Source: Roseovarius sp. (lineage in GTDB: Bacteria > Pseudomonadota > Alphaproteobacteria > Rhodobacterales > Rhodobacteraceae). Taken from it: a stretch of 64,000 nucleotides of DNA. Every line of letters starts with the position of its first letter. Position 1 is the stretch's first letter. The notes beneath the pieces are model-generated. The model did no database searches and was not told the origin of the DNA. It saw nothing but the letters and a program-made list of their open reading frames with translations. Positions 1 to 7,300 of the stretch are shown here, piece after piece. The stretch is from positions 163,074-227,073 of the forward strand of contig NZ_JAUCYU010000009.1 of NCBI RefSeq assembly GCF_030373445.1. Direction: 5' to 3'. Position numbers and translations under genes: made by a program.

Positions 1-350
1 TTGCCGTGGCCCGCGATCTCCGGAAGCGCCATGTCCGGTGGGTAGGGGCGGGGCACGTAGCGGTCGGCTTCGACCACGCGAAAGGGCACGCGCAGCTGGC
101 CCGAGGCGTTGGCAGTGAAATCTGCGGGGCAGTTGACCTTGTGAAGGCGGTGTTCCGGGGGAATCCGATCTTCGACATGCCGCCGAAGCAAGGCGAAGAG
201 CCCCGGATCGACGTCGGGATGAAAGCGGATGGAGTCGAGCCTCAGGCGGGCGGCGGAGGCCTCGCCCTGGTTGCCGAGATGCAAGGCCTCGACAGCCTGA
301 CCCCATGGGTTGCGGGGGCCGTAGGAGGAGGATGGCGGGGTATCGGACAC
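1..350 (-). CDS. Hypothetical protein, 3' end cut off by window edge
   Basis: The reading frame starts at a GTG (350-348) and stays open for 116 codons to the window edge, so the C-terminus is missing. A good ribosome binding site (GGAGG, 9 bases before the GTG) overlaps the stop codon of the upstream gene, which supports this start and suggests translational coupling. The predicted protein begins MSDTPPSSSYGPRNPWGQ and is rich in Pro and Arg, with no signal peptide or membrane segment in the visible part. I do not recognise the family. It follows manC and a methyltransferase-like gene on the same strand, so a role in surface polysaccharide synthesis is a guess from context only. Confidence 0.6.
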   Translation of the reverse strand, partial: MSDTPPSSSYGPRNPWGQAVEALHLGNQGEASAARLRLDSIRFHPDVDPGLFALLRRHVEDRIPPEHRLHKVNCPADFTANASGQLRVPFRVVEADRYVPRPYPPDMALPEIAGHG

Positions 351-356
351 GGTGTC

Positions 357-1424
357 TTACCTCCGGCGGAACCGTCGGAGGGCACGCACCACGCCACGCA
401 GCGGGCCGGTGACCCGCCAGCTTGTGCTTGACCGAAGTGCCTTCAGGTCGCGCTCGCCTTCCAGGACGCGCTGCTGGAGGAAGGCGATTTCGGCTTCCAT
501 GTCCTGCAGGCGGTCCGAAAGGTCCGGCCCCTCGCCGGGTTCCTGCGGGGCGGACAGGTCGGGCTCTCCTGCGTCCGCCTCGGGGCGGTCATGCTGCGCC
601 AGGCTATGCGTTTCCTCGAGTTCCAGAAGCTTGGCGAGCAGCCGTTCGACATCCTCGGCGTGGCGTGACGGCGGCGGCGCAATGTCCCGCACGGTTTCCG
701 CGGCGCGCGGACCCGCACCGCGCGCCATGAGGTCGAGCCGGTGCATTTGTCCCTGCCGGTCGAGAAAGTCGTCGAAGGCACGACGCTCTGCGCTGTCGGG
801 GGGCAGGGCCGCCAACTGGGAGAGGGGAGAGGGTGCGCCGGGAGCGAGGTACAGCGCCACTTGCGGGGCGCTGCGACCGAAAACCATGATCTTCATGCCG
901 GCGGCCGGCACGCCGGCGATCAGGCTTTCGGTCAGGCCGGGCCCGTACAGGAGGATGGCACCGGCGCGGCCGGCATGCGCTGCGATCCGGGAGATGTCCT
1001 GCTCTCGGCGGGAGCTGTCCTGGGGCAAGTTGACCGTGAGGATGTCGATGCTTCCGGCCTGTGCGGTGGCATCGTCTGCCTGCGGTGCACGCGCGCCATC
1101 CGACGTGTCGTCCGGCGCTGAGCCTGTATCGAGGCACCGGGTTGTCAGGCAAAGCCGGTCTGCCGCCTGCCGGAAGGCCCGATGAGCCGTTCTCGTCGTG
1201 CCGCCCGTGGTCAGCACTGTTTCGGGACGGAAGACCTCGGTCAGCCAGAAGATGAGAGGCAGGGCGGGGAGTGAGGCGGACTCCGCCAGGTAGGTGGCCG
1301 GCCATGTCAGCGGATGATTGACAAGCTCGAGAAGCCCGTCGATCCGAGGGGGTTCGGCAGCGGCAAGGCTGCCGGTTCCGGCCTTGGCCGGGTCGTCTTT
1401 ATTCACCGGTGCCGTCACCCTCAC
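357..1424 (-). CDS. Methyltransferase-like protein with C-terminal coiled coil
   Basis: A 355-residue protein read from a GTG. Residues about 35-200 resemble the N-terminal part of class I methyltransferases found in polysaccharide clusters (a hydrophobic FWLTEVFRPETVLTTGG stretch, then a sheet-like IDILTVNLPQ). The usual glycine-rich SAM loop is replaced by TTGGTTRTA, so catalysis is doubtful. Residues about 265-330 are acidic and heptad-like (LLAKLLELEE, LQDMEAEIAFLQQRV), followed by the terminal motif STSWRVTGPLRGVVRAL. That motif is common at the end of coiled coils in polysaccharide glycosyltransferases and recurs in the sulfotransferase at 59092-61176. It lies 51 bases after manC on the same strand, with a coupled gene behind it. 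Function is inferred; the start codon is uncertain because no clear ribosome binding site is visible. Confidence 0.65.
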   Translation of the reverse strand: MRVTAPVNKDDPAKAGTGSLAAAEPPRIDGLLELVNHPLTWPATYLAESASLPALPLIFWLTEVFRPETVLTTGGTTRTAHRAFRQAADRLCLTTRCLDTGSAPDDTSDGARAPQADDATAQAGSIDILTVNLPQDSSRREQDISRIAAHAGRAGAILLYGPGLTESLIAGVPAAGMKIMVFGRSAPQVALYLAPGAPSPLSQLAALPPDSAERRAFDDFLDRQGQMHRLDLMARGAGPRAAETVRDIAPPPSRHAEDVERLLAKLLELEETHSLAQHDRPEADAGEPDLSAPQEPGEGPDLSDRLQDMEAEIAFLQQRVLEGERDLKALRSSTSWRVTGPLRGVVRALRRFRRR

Positions 1425-1475
1425 TACCCCGTACGCAACCCGCGGTTCGCGCCAGACACGGTTTTCTGCACGGAT

Positions 1476-2900
1476 TCAGTTGCGTGCATAAATATCTTCA
1501 TACCGGATTATGTCGTCTTCGCCCAGATACACGCCGGTCTGAACCTCGATAAGTACGATCGGGACCTTCCCGGGGTTGGCCAGCCGGTGGACGGTGCCGA
1601 CCGGGATGTAGACCGATTGGTTCTCGGTCAGGAGCTTGACGTCGTCGCCGACCGTGACCTCTGCCGTGCCCTGGACCACCACCCAGTGTTCCGACCTGTG
1701 GTGGTGCGATTGAAGCGAGAGCGAGGCGCCGGGGTGGACGTGAATGCGCTTGACCTGGAAGCGGTCGCCGAGGGCCAGGGTTTCGAACCAGCCCCACGGG
1801 CGGTGATCCTTGCGGAATTCGGTGGCCTGCTTGGCGCCTTTTTCCTTCAGGGCGCTGACCGCCTTCTTGACGTCCTGCGCGCGCGAGGCATCGGCAACCA
1901 GCACGGCATCGGGCATGGCGACCGTGATTATGTCCTTGAGGCCGATGCCCACGACCTCAAGGGAACTGTCCTCGGACCGGAGCAGGGTGTTGTCGCAGTC
2001 AATCGCCGTGGCATGGCCCGAGGTGCCGACGCCGCGGTCGTCGACCCCGCCTTCGCGCCAGACGGCATCCCAGCCGCCGAGATCGGACCAGCCGCCGGAA
2101 TAGGGCACGACGGAGAGGTTGTCGGCCTTTTCCATCACCGCGTAGTCGATTGACTCGTCGGCCGCGCCGGCCCAAGGGCCGGGCGCCAGCCGCAGGAAGC
2201 CGAGATCGCACTCGCCCTGGTCGAGCGCTTCCGTGACCGGGCCGATGAGCTCGGGCGTATGGGTTTCGAAGGCTTCGAGGATGGTCTTTACCGAGAAGAG
2301 GAAGATGCCCGCGTTCCAGAGGTAATTGCCGGAGGCGAGCATTTTCGCGGCCGTCGCCTCGTCCGGTTTCTCGACGAAGCGTTTCAGGCCGTGGGCCTCG
2401 GGTTTTCCTTCGCCGGGCGGGCCGTCAAGCTCGAGGTATCCGTAGCCGGTTTCCGGCCGGTCCGGGGTGATGCCGAAGGTGACCAGCTGGCCGCTTTCCG
2501 CCGCCGGGACACCGGCAAGGATGGCCTGGTGGAACGCCTCGGCGTCGGGCACGACGTGATCCGAGGGAGCCACCAGCATGAGCGTGTCCGGGTCGTTCCG
2601 CGAGAGCCAAAGCGCCGAGGCGAGGATGGCGGGGGCGGTGTTGCGCCCCTCGGGCTCGATCATGATGGCGCTGGGATCAATGCCCGCCGTGGCAAGCTGT
2701 TCGACAACGATGAAGCGGAAGGCGGTGTTCGTCACGACGAGGGGGGCGTTGAAGCCTTGCCCGCTGAGCCGCCCGGCCGTGGACTGGAACAGGGTGGTCT
2801 CGCCCAGGAGCGGCACGAACTGCTTCGGGTAGCTCTTCCGCGAGAGGGGCCAGAGCCGTGTGCCGGAGCCGCCGCAAAGAAGCAAAGGCGTGATCTTCAT
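1476..2900 (-). CDS. manC: Mannose-1-phosphate guanylyltransferase / mannose-6-phosphate isomerase
   Basis: A 474-residue bifunctional cytoplasmic enzyme that makes GDP-mannose: isomerisation of fructose-6-P to mannose-6-P, and GTP + mannose-1-P to GDP-mannose. The nucleotidyltransferase signature GGSGTRLWPLSRKSYPKQF is at residues 10-28 and the family lysine motif FVEKPD follows. The C-terminal third, from about residue 362 (HRPWGWFETL), is a type II phosphomannose isomerase cupin with the metal-binding motif LQSHHHRSEHWVVVQG. Length fits the family (about 470-480). It starts a minus-strand polysaccharide transcript running into 357-1424. The phosphomannomutase needed between the two activities is not in the window. 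Start ATG at 2900; the ribosome binding site is weak. Confidence 0.95.
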   Translation of the reverse strand: MKITPLLLCGGSGTRLWPLSRKSYPKQFVPLLGETTLFQSTAGRLSGQGFNAPLVVTNTAFRFIVVEQLATAGIDPSAIMIEPEGRNTAPAILASALWLSRNDPDTLMLVAPSDHVVPDAEAFHQAILAGVPAAESGQLVTFGITPDRPETGYGYLELDGPPGEGKPEAHGLKRFVEKPDEATAAKMLASGNYLWNAGIFLFSVKTILEAFETHTPELIGPVTEALDQGECDLGFLRLAPGPWAGAADESIDYAVMEKADNLSVVPYSGGWSDLGGWDAVWREGGVDDRGVGTSGHATAIDCDNTLLRSEDSSLEVVGIGLKDIITVAMPDAVLVADASRAQDVKKAVSALKEKGAKQATEFRKDHRPWGWFETLALGDRFQVKRIHVHPGASLSLQSHHHRSEHWVVVQGTAEVTVGDDVKLLTENQSVYIPVGTVHRLANPGKVPIVLIEVQTGVYLGEDDIIRYEDIYARN

Positions 2901-3028
2901 TCCACGTAACCCTGGTCAGACTGCGGGAGCGGACAGGTGTCCGCCGGTTCATCGGTTTCTTCCTCATTTGAAGGCCGATTGCAACAACGCTGCGCCGGCC
3001 CGGCGAAAACCTGTGCGCATGGTCGCCC

Positions 3029-3058
3029 AAAAGGCGCGCCGGGTCGGTTCGGCGCGCC
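3029..3058 (-). terminator. Rho-independent terminator of the carnitine operon
   Basis: Read on the minus strand, 25 bases after the caiD stop codon, there are two copies of GGCGCGCC (3058-3051 and 3040-3033) separated by 10 bases and followed by TTTT (3032-3029). GGCGCGCC is its own reverse complement, so the two copies pair as a perfect 8-bp G+C stem. Stem, loop and U-run in this order are the classical intrinsic terminator and mark the end of the carnitine operon. Confidence 0.75.
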
Positions 3059-3083
3059 ATGGAGAGAACCGGCTGACCTCGGG

Positions 3084-3869
3084 TTACTTGCCCTTCCAGA
3101 CCGGGTCGCGCTTTTCCGCGAAGGCGCGGGCGCCTTCCATCTGGTCCTCGGAATCGTAGAGCACGTCGACGGTTTCGAACTGTCGCTTGGTGATGCGGTT
3201 CATGGCGTCCTGGAAGGTGAGGGCCTCGGCCTCGCGGACGATCTCCTTGATGGCGGCGTAGACCAGCGGCGGGCCGGAGGCGAGGTGGTCGGCCAGCTTG
3301 CGGGCCTCTTCCATCAGTTTGCCGGCCGGGTGGATCTGGTTGACGAAGCCCCACCGCGCGCCTTCCTCGGCATCCAGCCAGCGGCCGGTCAGCAGCATTT
3401 CCATCGCGATGTGATAGGGGATGCGCTTGGGCAGCTTCACGCTGGCCGCATCGGCCACGGTGCCCGAACGGATTTCCGGCAGGGCGAACTGGGCGTGGTC
3501 GGCGGCGAGGATGATGTCGGCCGAGAGCGCCCATTCGAAACCGCCGCCGCAGCAGATGCCATTGACGGCGGCAATGACGGGCTTGTTCATCGCGCGCATC
3601 TCCTGCAGGCCGCCGAAGCCGCCGACGCCGTAATTGCCGTCGACCGCGTCACCGTCGGCGGCGGCTTTCAGGTCCCAGCCAGGGCAGAAGAACTTCTCGC
3701 CCGCACCGGTGATGAGGGCCACGCGCAACTCCGGGTCGTCGCGGAATTCCTTGAAGACATCGCCGAGGATGACACTGGTTTTCAGGTCGATGGCGTTCGC
3801 CTTGGGCCGGTCGAGCGTGACCTCGAGCACGTGGCCGCGGCGCTCTGTCCTGACGGGTGATGCGGTCAT
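3084..3869 (-). CDS. caiD: Carnitinyl-CoA dehydratase (crotonase family, CaiD-like)
   Basis: A 261-residue crotonase-fold enzyme, the same length as E. coli CaiD, which interconverts crotonobetainyl-CoA and L-carnitinyl-CoA. The oxyanion-hole region GEKFFCPGWDLKAA and both expected catalytic glutamates are present: E112 in GGGFEWALSADI and E132 in FALPEIRSG. The C-terminus (AFAEKRDPVWKGK) has the CaiD-like ending. The ATG at 3869 has a GGAGGA site 4 bases upstream and overlaps the stop of the CoA ligase gene by 4 bp (ATGA), so the two are coupled. It is the last gene before the terminator at 3029-3058. The carnitine context makes carnitinyl-CoA more likely than a generic enoyl-CoA substrate. 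Confidence 0.85.
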   Translation of the reverse strand: MTASPVRTERRGHVLEVTLDRPKANAIDLKTSVILGDVFKEFRDDPELRVALITGAGEKFFCPGWDLKAAADGDAVDGNYGVGGFGGLQEMRAMNKPVIAAVNGICCGGGFEWALSADIILAADHAQFALPEIRSGTVADAASVKLPKRIPYHIAMEMLLTGRWLDAEEGARWGFVNQIHPAGKLMEEARKLADHLASGPPLVYAAIKEIVREAEALTFQDAMNRITKRQFETVDVLYDSEDQMEGARAFAEKRDPVWKGK

Positions 3870-5905
3870 GGGTTTCCTCCGATCGTGATGAGTGCGTCCA
3901 CCGCCACCGCGCGGGTTTCGGTGCAGATGAGCGGGTTGATTTCGACTTCCTCCAGCCGGCCGGCATGGGCCGCAACGTAAGACTGCACCGCCAGAACGGC
4001 CTGTGCAATGGCGCCCATGTCGGCGCCGGGCTTGCCGCGGTAGCCGCGCAGGACCCTGGCGATGCGGAGGGAATTGAGGGCTTGGGCGATCTCGTCTTCG
4101 GTCGCGGGCAGGAGAAGCGAGGCGCTGTCGCCCATGATCTCGGTCAGGATGCCGCCGGCGGCCAGCGTCAGCACGTAACCATGGGCCGGGTCGCGGGTGA
4201 CGCCGATGAGCAGCTCGGCGACGGTGCCGTCGATCATTTCTTCGACCAGCCAGCTTTCGCAGGGCATGACGGCGGCCTGTGCCACGGCCGCGGCGGTGTC
4301 TTCGCGGGCGAAGGCAACGCCGCCGGCCTCGGTCTTGTGAGCCAGGCCCTCGGCCTTGATGACCAGCGGCGTGCCGATGTCCCGGACGGCCTCTTCCAAG
4401 GCGGATTTGTTTGCCGCGCGTTTGGCGGCGGGGATGGTGACGCCGTGGGCGGCGAGTTCGGCCTTGGCCTCGGCCTCGCTGAGCGTGTGCAATTCGGCTG
4501 GTTCGCCGGGGTGCAGGAGGGGTTCCGGCTCGGGTCGGGGCTGGCCGAGCCGAGCGGCGACGGCGATCGCGGTCAGGGCTTCGTCGAGACCCAGGAGAGG
4601 GACCATGCCGCCGGCGATGATCCGTGCGGTGACGGCCTCGGTCATGGCGTCGGGCAGGGTGGCGACGATCGCGAGGGGCTTGCCCGTCTGCTTGGTGGCT
4701 TCCTCGCCGGCCTCGTAGATGCAATCCCACGCAACGGGGTCACAGCGGTCTTCGCGGGGGAAGTCGGCGACGAGGCAACCCATGGCGATGTCGCCGCCCA
4801 GCATTGCACCGAAGGTGGCGGCCATGCGGGGCACGTCCGTCCAGATGAAAGTGTGATAATCGAGCGGGTTGGCGAGCGCCACCATCGGCCCCAGTGCCTC
4901 GCGCAGCCCCTGGCGCTGGGCGCCGTCGAGGGTGGGGAAGGTGACGTCGTGGCCGATGGCGGTGTCGGCCATGAGGCTCGCCTCGCCGCCCGAGCAGGAC
5001 ATCGAGACGATGCGGTTCGAGGGCAGGGGGCCGGTGAAATGCAGGAGTTTAAGGGTCTCCAGCAGGGCGGGCAGGCTTTCCACCTGCGCGATGCCGAGAC
5101 GTTTCAGCAGGGCGCGGGCACCGGCGTCGGAGCCGGTAAGCGAGGCGGTGTGCGAGACCGCCGCCGCCTGTGCCTGTTCCGAGCGGCCGGCCTTTAGCGC
5201 GACGACGGGCTTGCCGAGGGCGCGGGCGCGGCTGGCCAGCGCCTCGAAGGCGCGCAGGTCGCCCACGCCTTCGACATGCAGGCCGAGGGCGGTGACACGG
5301 TCGTCTTCCAGCAGGGCAGTGCCGATTTCGGCGAGGCCAAGCTGCGCCTGGTTGCCGGCGGTGGCGACATAGGCCAGCGGCAGGCCGCGGGTCTGCATGG
5401 TGATGTTGATCGCCATGTTGGAGCTTTGGGTGAGCACGGCCACGCCACGTTCGACCCGGGCGCCGCCATGCTGGTCGGGCCAGAGCAGGGCACCGTCGAG
5501 GTAGTTGATGAAGCCGTAGCAGTTGGGCCCGATGATCGGCATGTCGCCGGCGGCGTCGAGCAGCTGTGCCTGCAGGTCGCCGCCGTCGCCGGTTTCCGCC
5601 TGTGCCTCGCGGAAGCCGCTGGCGAAACAGACCGCGCCGCCCGCGCCGCGCTCGCGCAGGTGGCGGACGGTGTCGATGGTGAGGTTGCGGTTGACGCCGA
5701 TGAAGGCCGCGTCGGGCGCATCGGGGAGGTCTTCGAGCCGTTGGAAGGCCGCGACGCCGCCCACTTCGGTGCGCTTGGGGTGGACGGGCCAGACCGGCCC
5801 GGCGAAGCCCATCTTGCGGCATTGCTCGACGACGCTGGCGCACCACGCCCCGCCGCCGATCACGGCGATGGAGCGGGGTTGCAGCAGGCGGGAGAGGTCA
5901 GGCAT
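3866..5905 (-). CDS. Acyl-CoA synthetase, NDP-forming (acetate-CoA ligase family)
   Basis: A 679-residue fusion of the alpha and beta parts of ADP-forming acyl-CoA synthetases. An N-terminal CoA-binding Rossmann domain (SIAVIGGGAW, residues 12-21) is followed by a succinyl-CoA-ligase-like domain with the phosphohistidine motif SHTASLTG (251-258; H252 would be phosphorylated). A C-terminal ATP-grasp domain occupies about residues 455-679 (AAHGVTIPAAKRAAN, then TPLVIKAEGLAHKTEAGG). It overlaps caiD by 4 bp and lies in a carnitine operon, so I infer that it activates a betaine such as crotonobetaine, carnitine or gamma-butyrobetaine. This would replace the CaiB transferase or AMP-forming CaiC of enterobacteria. 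The substrate cannot be read from sequence. Confidence 0.85.
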   Translation of the reverse strand: MPDLSRLLQPRSIAVIGGGAWCASVVEQCRKMGFAGPVWPVHPKRTEVGGVAAFQRLEDLPDAPDAAFIGVNRNLTIDTVRHLRERGAGGAVCFASGFREAQAETGDGGDLQAQLLDAAGDMPIIGPNCYGFINYLDGALLWPDQHGGARVERGVAVLTQSSNMAINITMQTRGLPLAYVATAGNQAQLGLAEIGTALLEDDRVTALGLHVEGVGDLRAFEALASRARALGKPVVALKAGRSEQAQAAAVSHTASLTGSDAGARALLKRLGIAQVESLPALLETLKLLHFTGPLPSNRIVSMSCSGGEASLMADTAIGHDVTFPTLDGAQRQGLREALGPMVALANPLDYHTFIWTDVPRMAATFGAMLGGDIAMGCLVADFPREDRCDPVAWDCIYEAGEEATKQTGKPLAIVATLPDAMTEAVTARIIAGGMVPLLGLDEALTAIAVAARLGQPRPEPEPLLHPGEPAELHTLSEAEAKAELAAHGVTIPAAKRAANKSALEEAVRDIGTPLVIKAEGLAHKTEAGGVAFAREDTAAAVAQAAVMPCESWLVEEMIDGTVAELLIGVTRDPAHGYVLTLAAGGILTEIMGDSASLLLPATEDEIAQALNSLRIARVLRGYRGKPGADMGAIAQAVLAVQSYVAAHAGRLEEVEINPLICTETRAVAVDALITIGGNP

Positions 5906-5934
5906 GTGTTTTCCCTGTCGCGAAAGAGATGAAT

Positions 5935-5967
5935 GCCTCCGGCGGGGATATTTCGGGCCAGAAGAAG
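5935..5967 (+). repeat. Rhodobacteraceae-type intergenic repeat, copy 1
   Basis: A 33-base unit of the form GCCTCCGGCGGGGATATTT followed by CGGGCCAGAAGAAG. It lies in the 233-base gap between the acyl-CoA dehydrogenase and CoA ligase genes. A near-identical copy in opposite orientation is 126 bases away (6094-6126) and a diverged copy is at 16412-16445. I recall very similar units between genes in many Rhodobacteraceae genomes; their function is not established to my knowledge. Confidence 0.7.
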
Positions 5968-6093
5968 CAACGGTTTGTTAACCGCGTTGGGCGATACTTC
6001 TTTTACGGTACAGGCTGGGAAGCCGATGACCGCGCCAGGAGAAGCACGTTGCGGTGTTTCCGATCACGGGGAGGTTGTGAGGGCTTCCCCGTG

Positions 6094-6126
6094 TTTCTTC
6101 TGGCCAAAAATATCCTCGCCGAAGGC
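6094..6126 (-). repeat. Rhodobacteraceae-type intergenic repeat, copy 2 (inverted)
   Basis: On the minus strand this reads GCCTTCGGCGAGGATATTT followed by TTGGCCAGAAGAAA, matching copy 1 at about 28 of 33 positions. It begins 12 bases downstream of the acyl-CoA dehydrogenase stop codon. With copy 1 it forms a long imperfect inverted repeat that could fold in a transcript crossing the gap. Confidence 0.7.
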
Positions 6127-6138
6127 ATGAAAGTTCTT

Positions 6139-7299
6139 TTATGCCCCCAGCGGCCGCAGAAGCTCGCGGCTGATGATGTGGCGCTGGATTTCCGATGTGC
6201 CGTCCCAGATGCGTTCGACCCGTGCGTCGCGCCAGAAGCGTTCGATGGGGAAGTCGTCCATCAGCCCCATGCCGCCGTAGACCTGCAGCGTGGCATCGGT
6301 GACGCGGGCCAGCATTTCGGAGGCGTAGAGCTTGGCCGAGGCGATCTCGCGGTTGGCGGGCAGGCCCTGGTCGAGGCGCCAGGCCGAGGCCAGCGTCAGC
6401 CAGTCGGCAGCGTCGATCTCGGTGATCATGTCGGCGATCTGGAAGCTGATGCCCTGGAACTTGCCGATCTGCTGGCCGAACTGCTTGCGCTCTGCGGCGT
6501 GAGCGAGCGCGTAGTCGAAGCAGCGGCGAGCGCGGCCGACGCTCATGGTGGCGACAGTGATGCGGGTGGCGTAGAGCCATTCGTTCATCACCGCGAAGCC
6601 GCCATCGACCTCGCCCAGCACCTGCGCGTCGGGCAGGCGGCAATCGTCGAAGTCGAGGATCATGTTCTTGTAGCCGCGGTGGCTGACCGAGTTGTAGCCG
6701 TGGCGGATGGTGAAGCCCGGCGTGCCGCGGTCGACAAGGAAGGCGGTGATGCGTTTCTTGGGGCCCTTGTCTGTCTGATCTTCGCCGGTGGCGATGAAGA
6801 CGATGACGAAGTCAGCGTGATCGGCGCCCGAGATGAAGTGCTTGGTGCCGTTCACGACCCAGTCGCCGCCGTCGCGTTTGGCGGTGCATTTCATGCCGCG
6901 CACGTCGGAGCCTGCGTCGGGTTCGGTCATGGCCAGCGCGTCCATCCGCTCGCCGCGCACGGCGGGCATCAGGTAGCGCTCGCGTTGCTCGCCCTCGCAG
7001 GCCATCAGGATGTTCTGAGGGCGGCCGAAGAAGTGCGTCAGCGCCATCGATCCGCGGCCCAGTTCGCGCTCGACGAGGGCAAACTCGAGGTGCGACAGGC
7101 CCGGGCCGCCCACTTCCTCGGGGAAGTTGGAGGCGTAGAAGCCGAGGTCGAGCGTCTTGCGCTTGATTTCGTCGGCGATCTCCTTGGGCACTTCGCCGGT
7201 GCGCTCGACAACCTCTTCATGCGGGTAGATTTCCTTCTCGACGAAGCTCCGCACGGTGTCGACGATCATTTCCTGTTCGTCGGTCAATCCGAAATGCAT
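6139..7299 (-). CDS. Acyl-CoA dehydrogenase of the carnitine operon
   Basis: A 386-residue FAD-dependent acyl-CoA dehydrogenase (family length about 380-390). Visible signatures are MTEPDAGSDVRGMKC (residues 124-138), the domain linker RKQFGQQIGKFQGISFQIAD (271-290) and the C-terminal QVYGGMGLMDDFPIERFWRD (339-358). The usual catalytic glutamate in the YEGTSEIQR motif is aspartate here (IWDGTSEIQR, D366). From context I infer a role in oxidising gamma-butyrobetainyl-CoA to crotonobetainyl-CoA, or the reverse, feeding CaiD. The ATG at 7299 has AAGGAG 7 bases upstream and lies one base after the stop of the carnitine dehydrogenase gene. The longer upstream reading frame is discarded because family homology starts at MHFGLTDEQ. 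Confidence 0.85.
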   Translation of the reverse strand: MHFGLTDEQEMIVDTVRSFVEKEIYPHEEVVERTGEVPKEIADEIKRKTLDLGFYASNFPEEVGGPGLSHLEFALVERELGRGSMALTHFFGRPQNILMACEGEQRERYLMPAVRGERMDALAMTEPDAGSDVRGMKCTAKRDGGDWVVNGTKHFISGADHADFVIVFIATGEDQTDKGPKKRITAFLVDRGTPGFTIRHGYNSVSHRGYKNMILDFDDCRLPDAQVLGEVDGGFAVMNEWLYATRITVATMSVGRARRCFDYALAHAAERKQFGQQIGKFQGISFQIADMITEIDAADWLTLASAWRLDQGLPANREIASAKLYASEMLARVTDATLQVYGGMGLMDDFPIERFWRDARVERIWDGTSEIQRHIISRELLRPLGA

Positions 7300-7300
7300 C

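Noticed and set aside
3870..4730. Long N-terminal extension of CaiD in the same frame
   Set aside because: The extension is Arg/Gly/His-rich and is the out-of-frame shadow of the CoA ligase gene; the ATG at 3869 has a good ribosome binding site and family homology.
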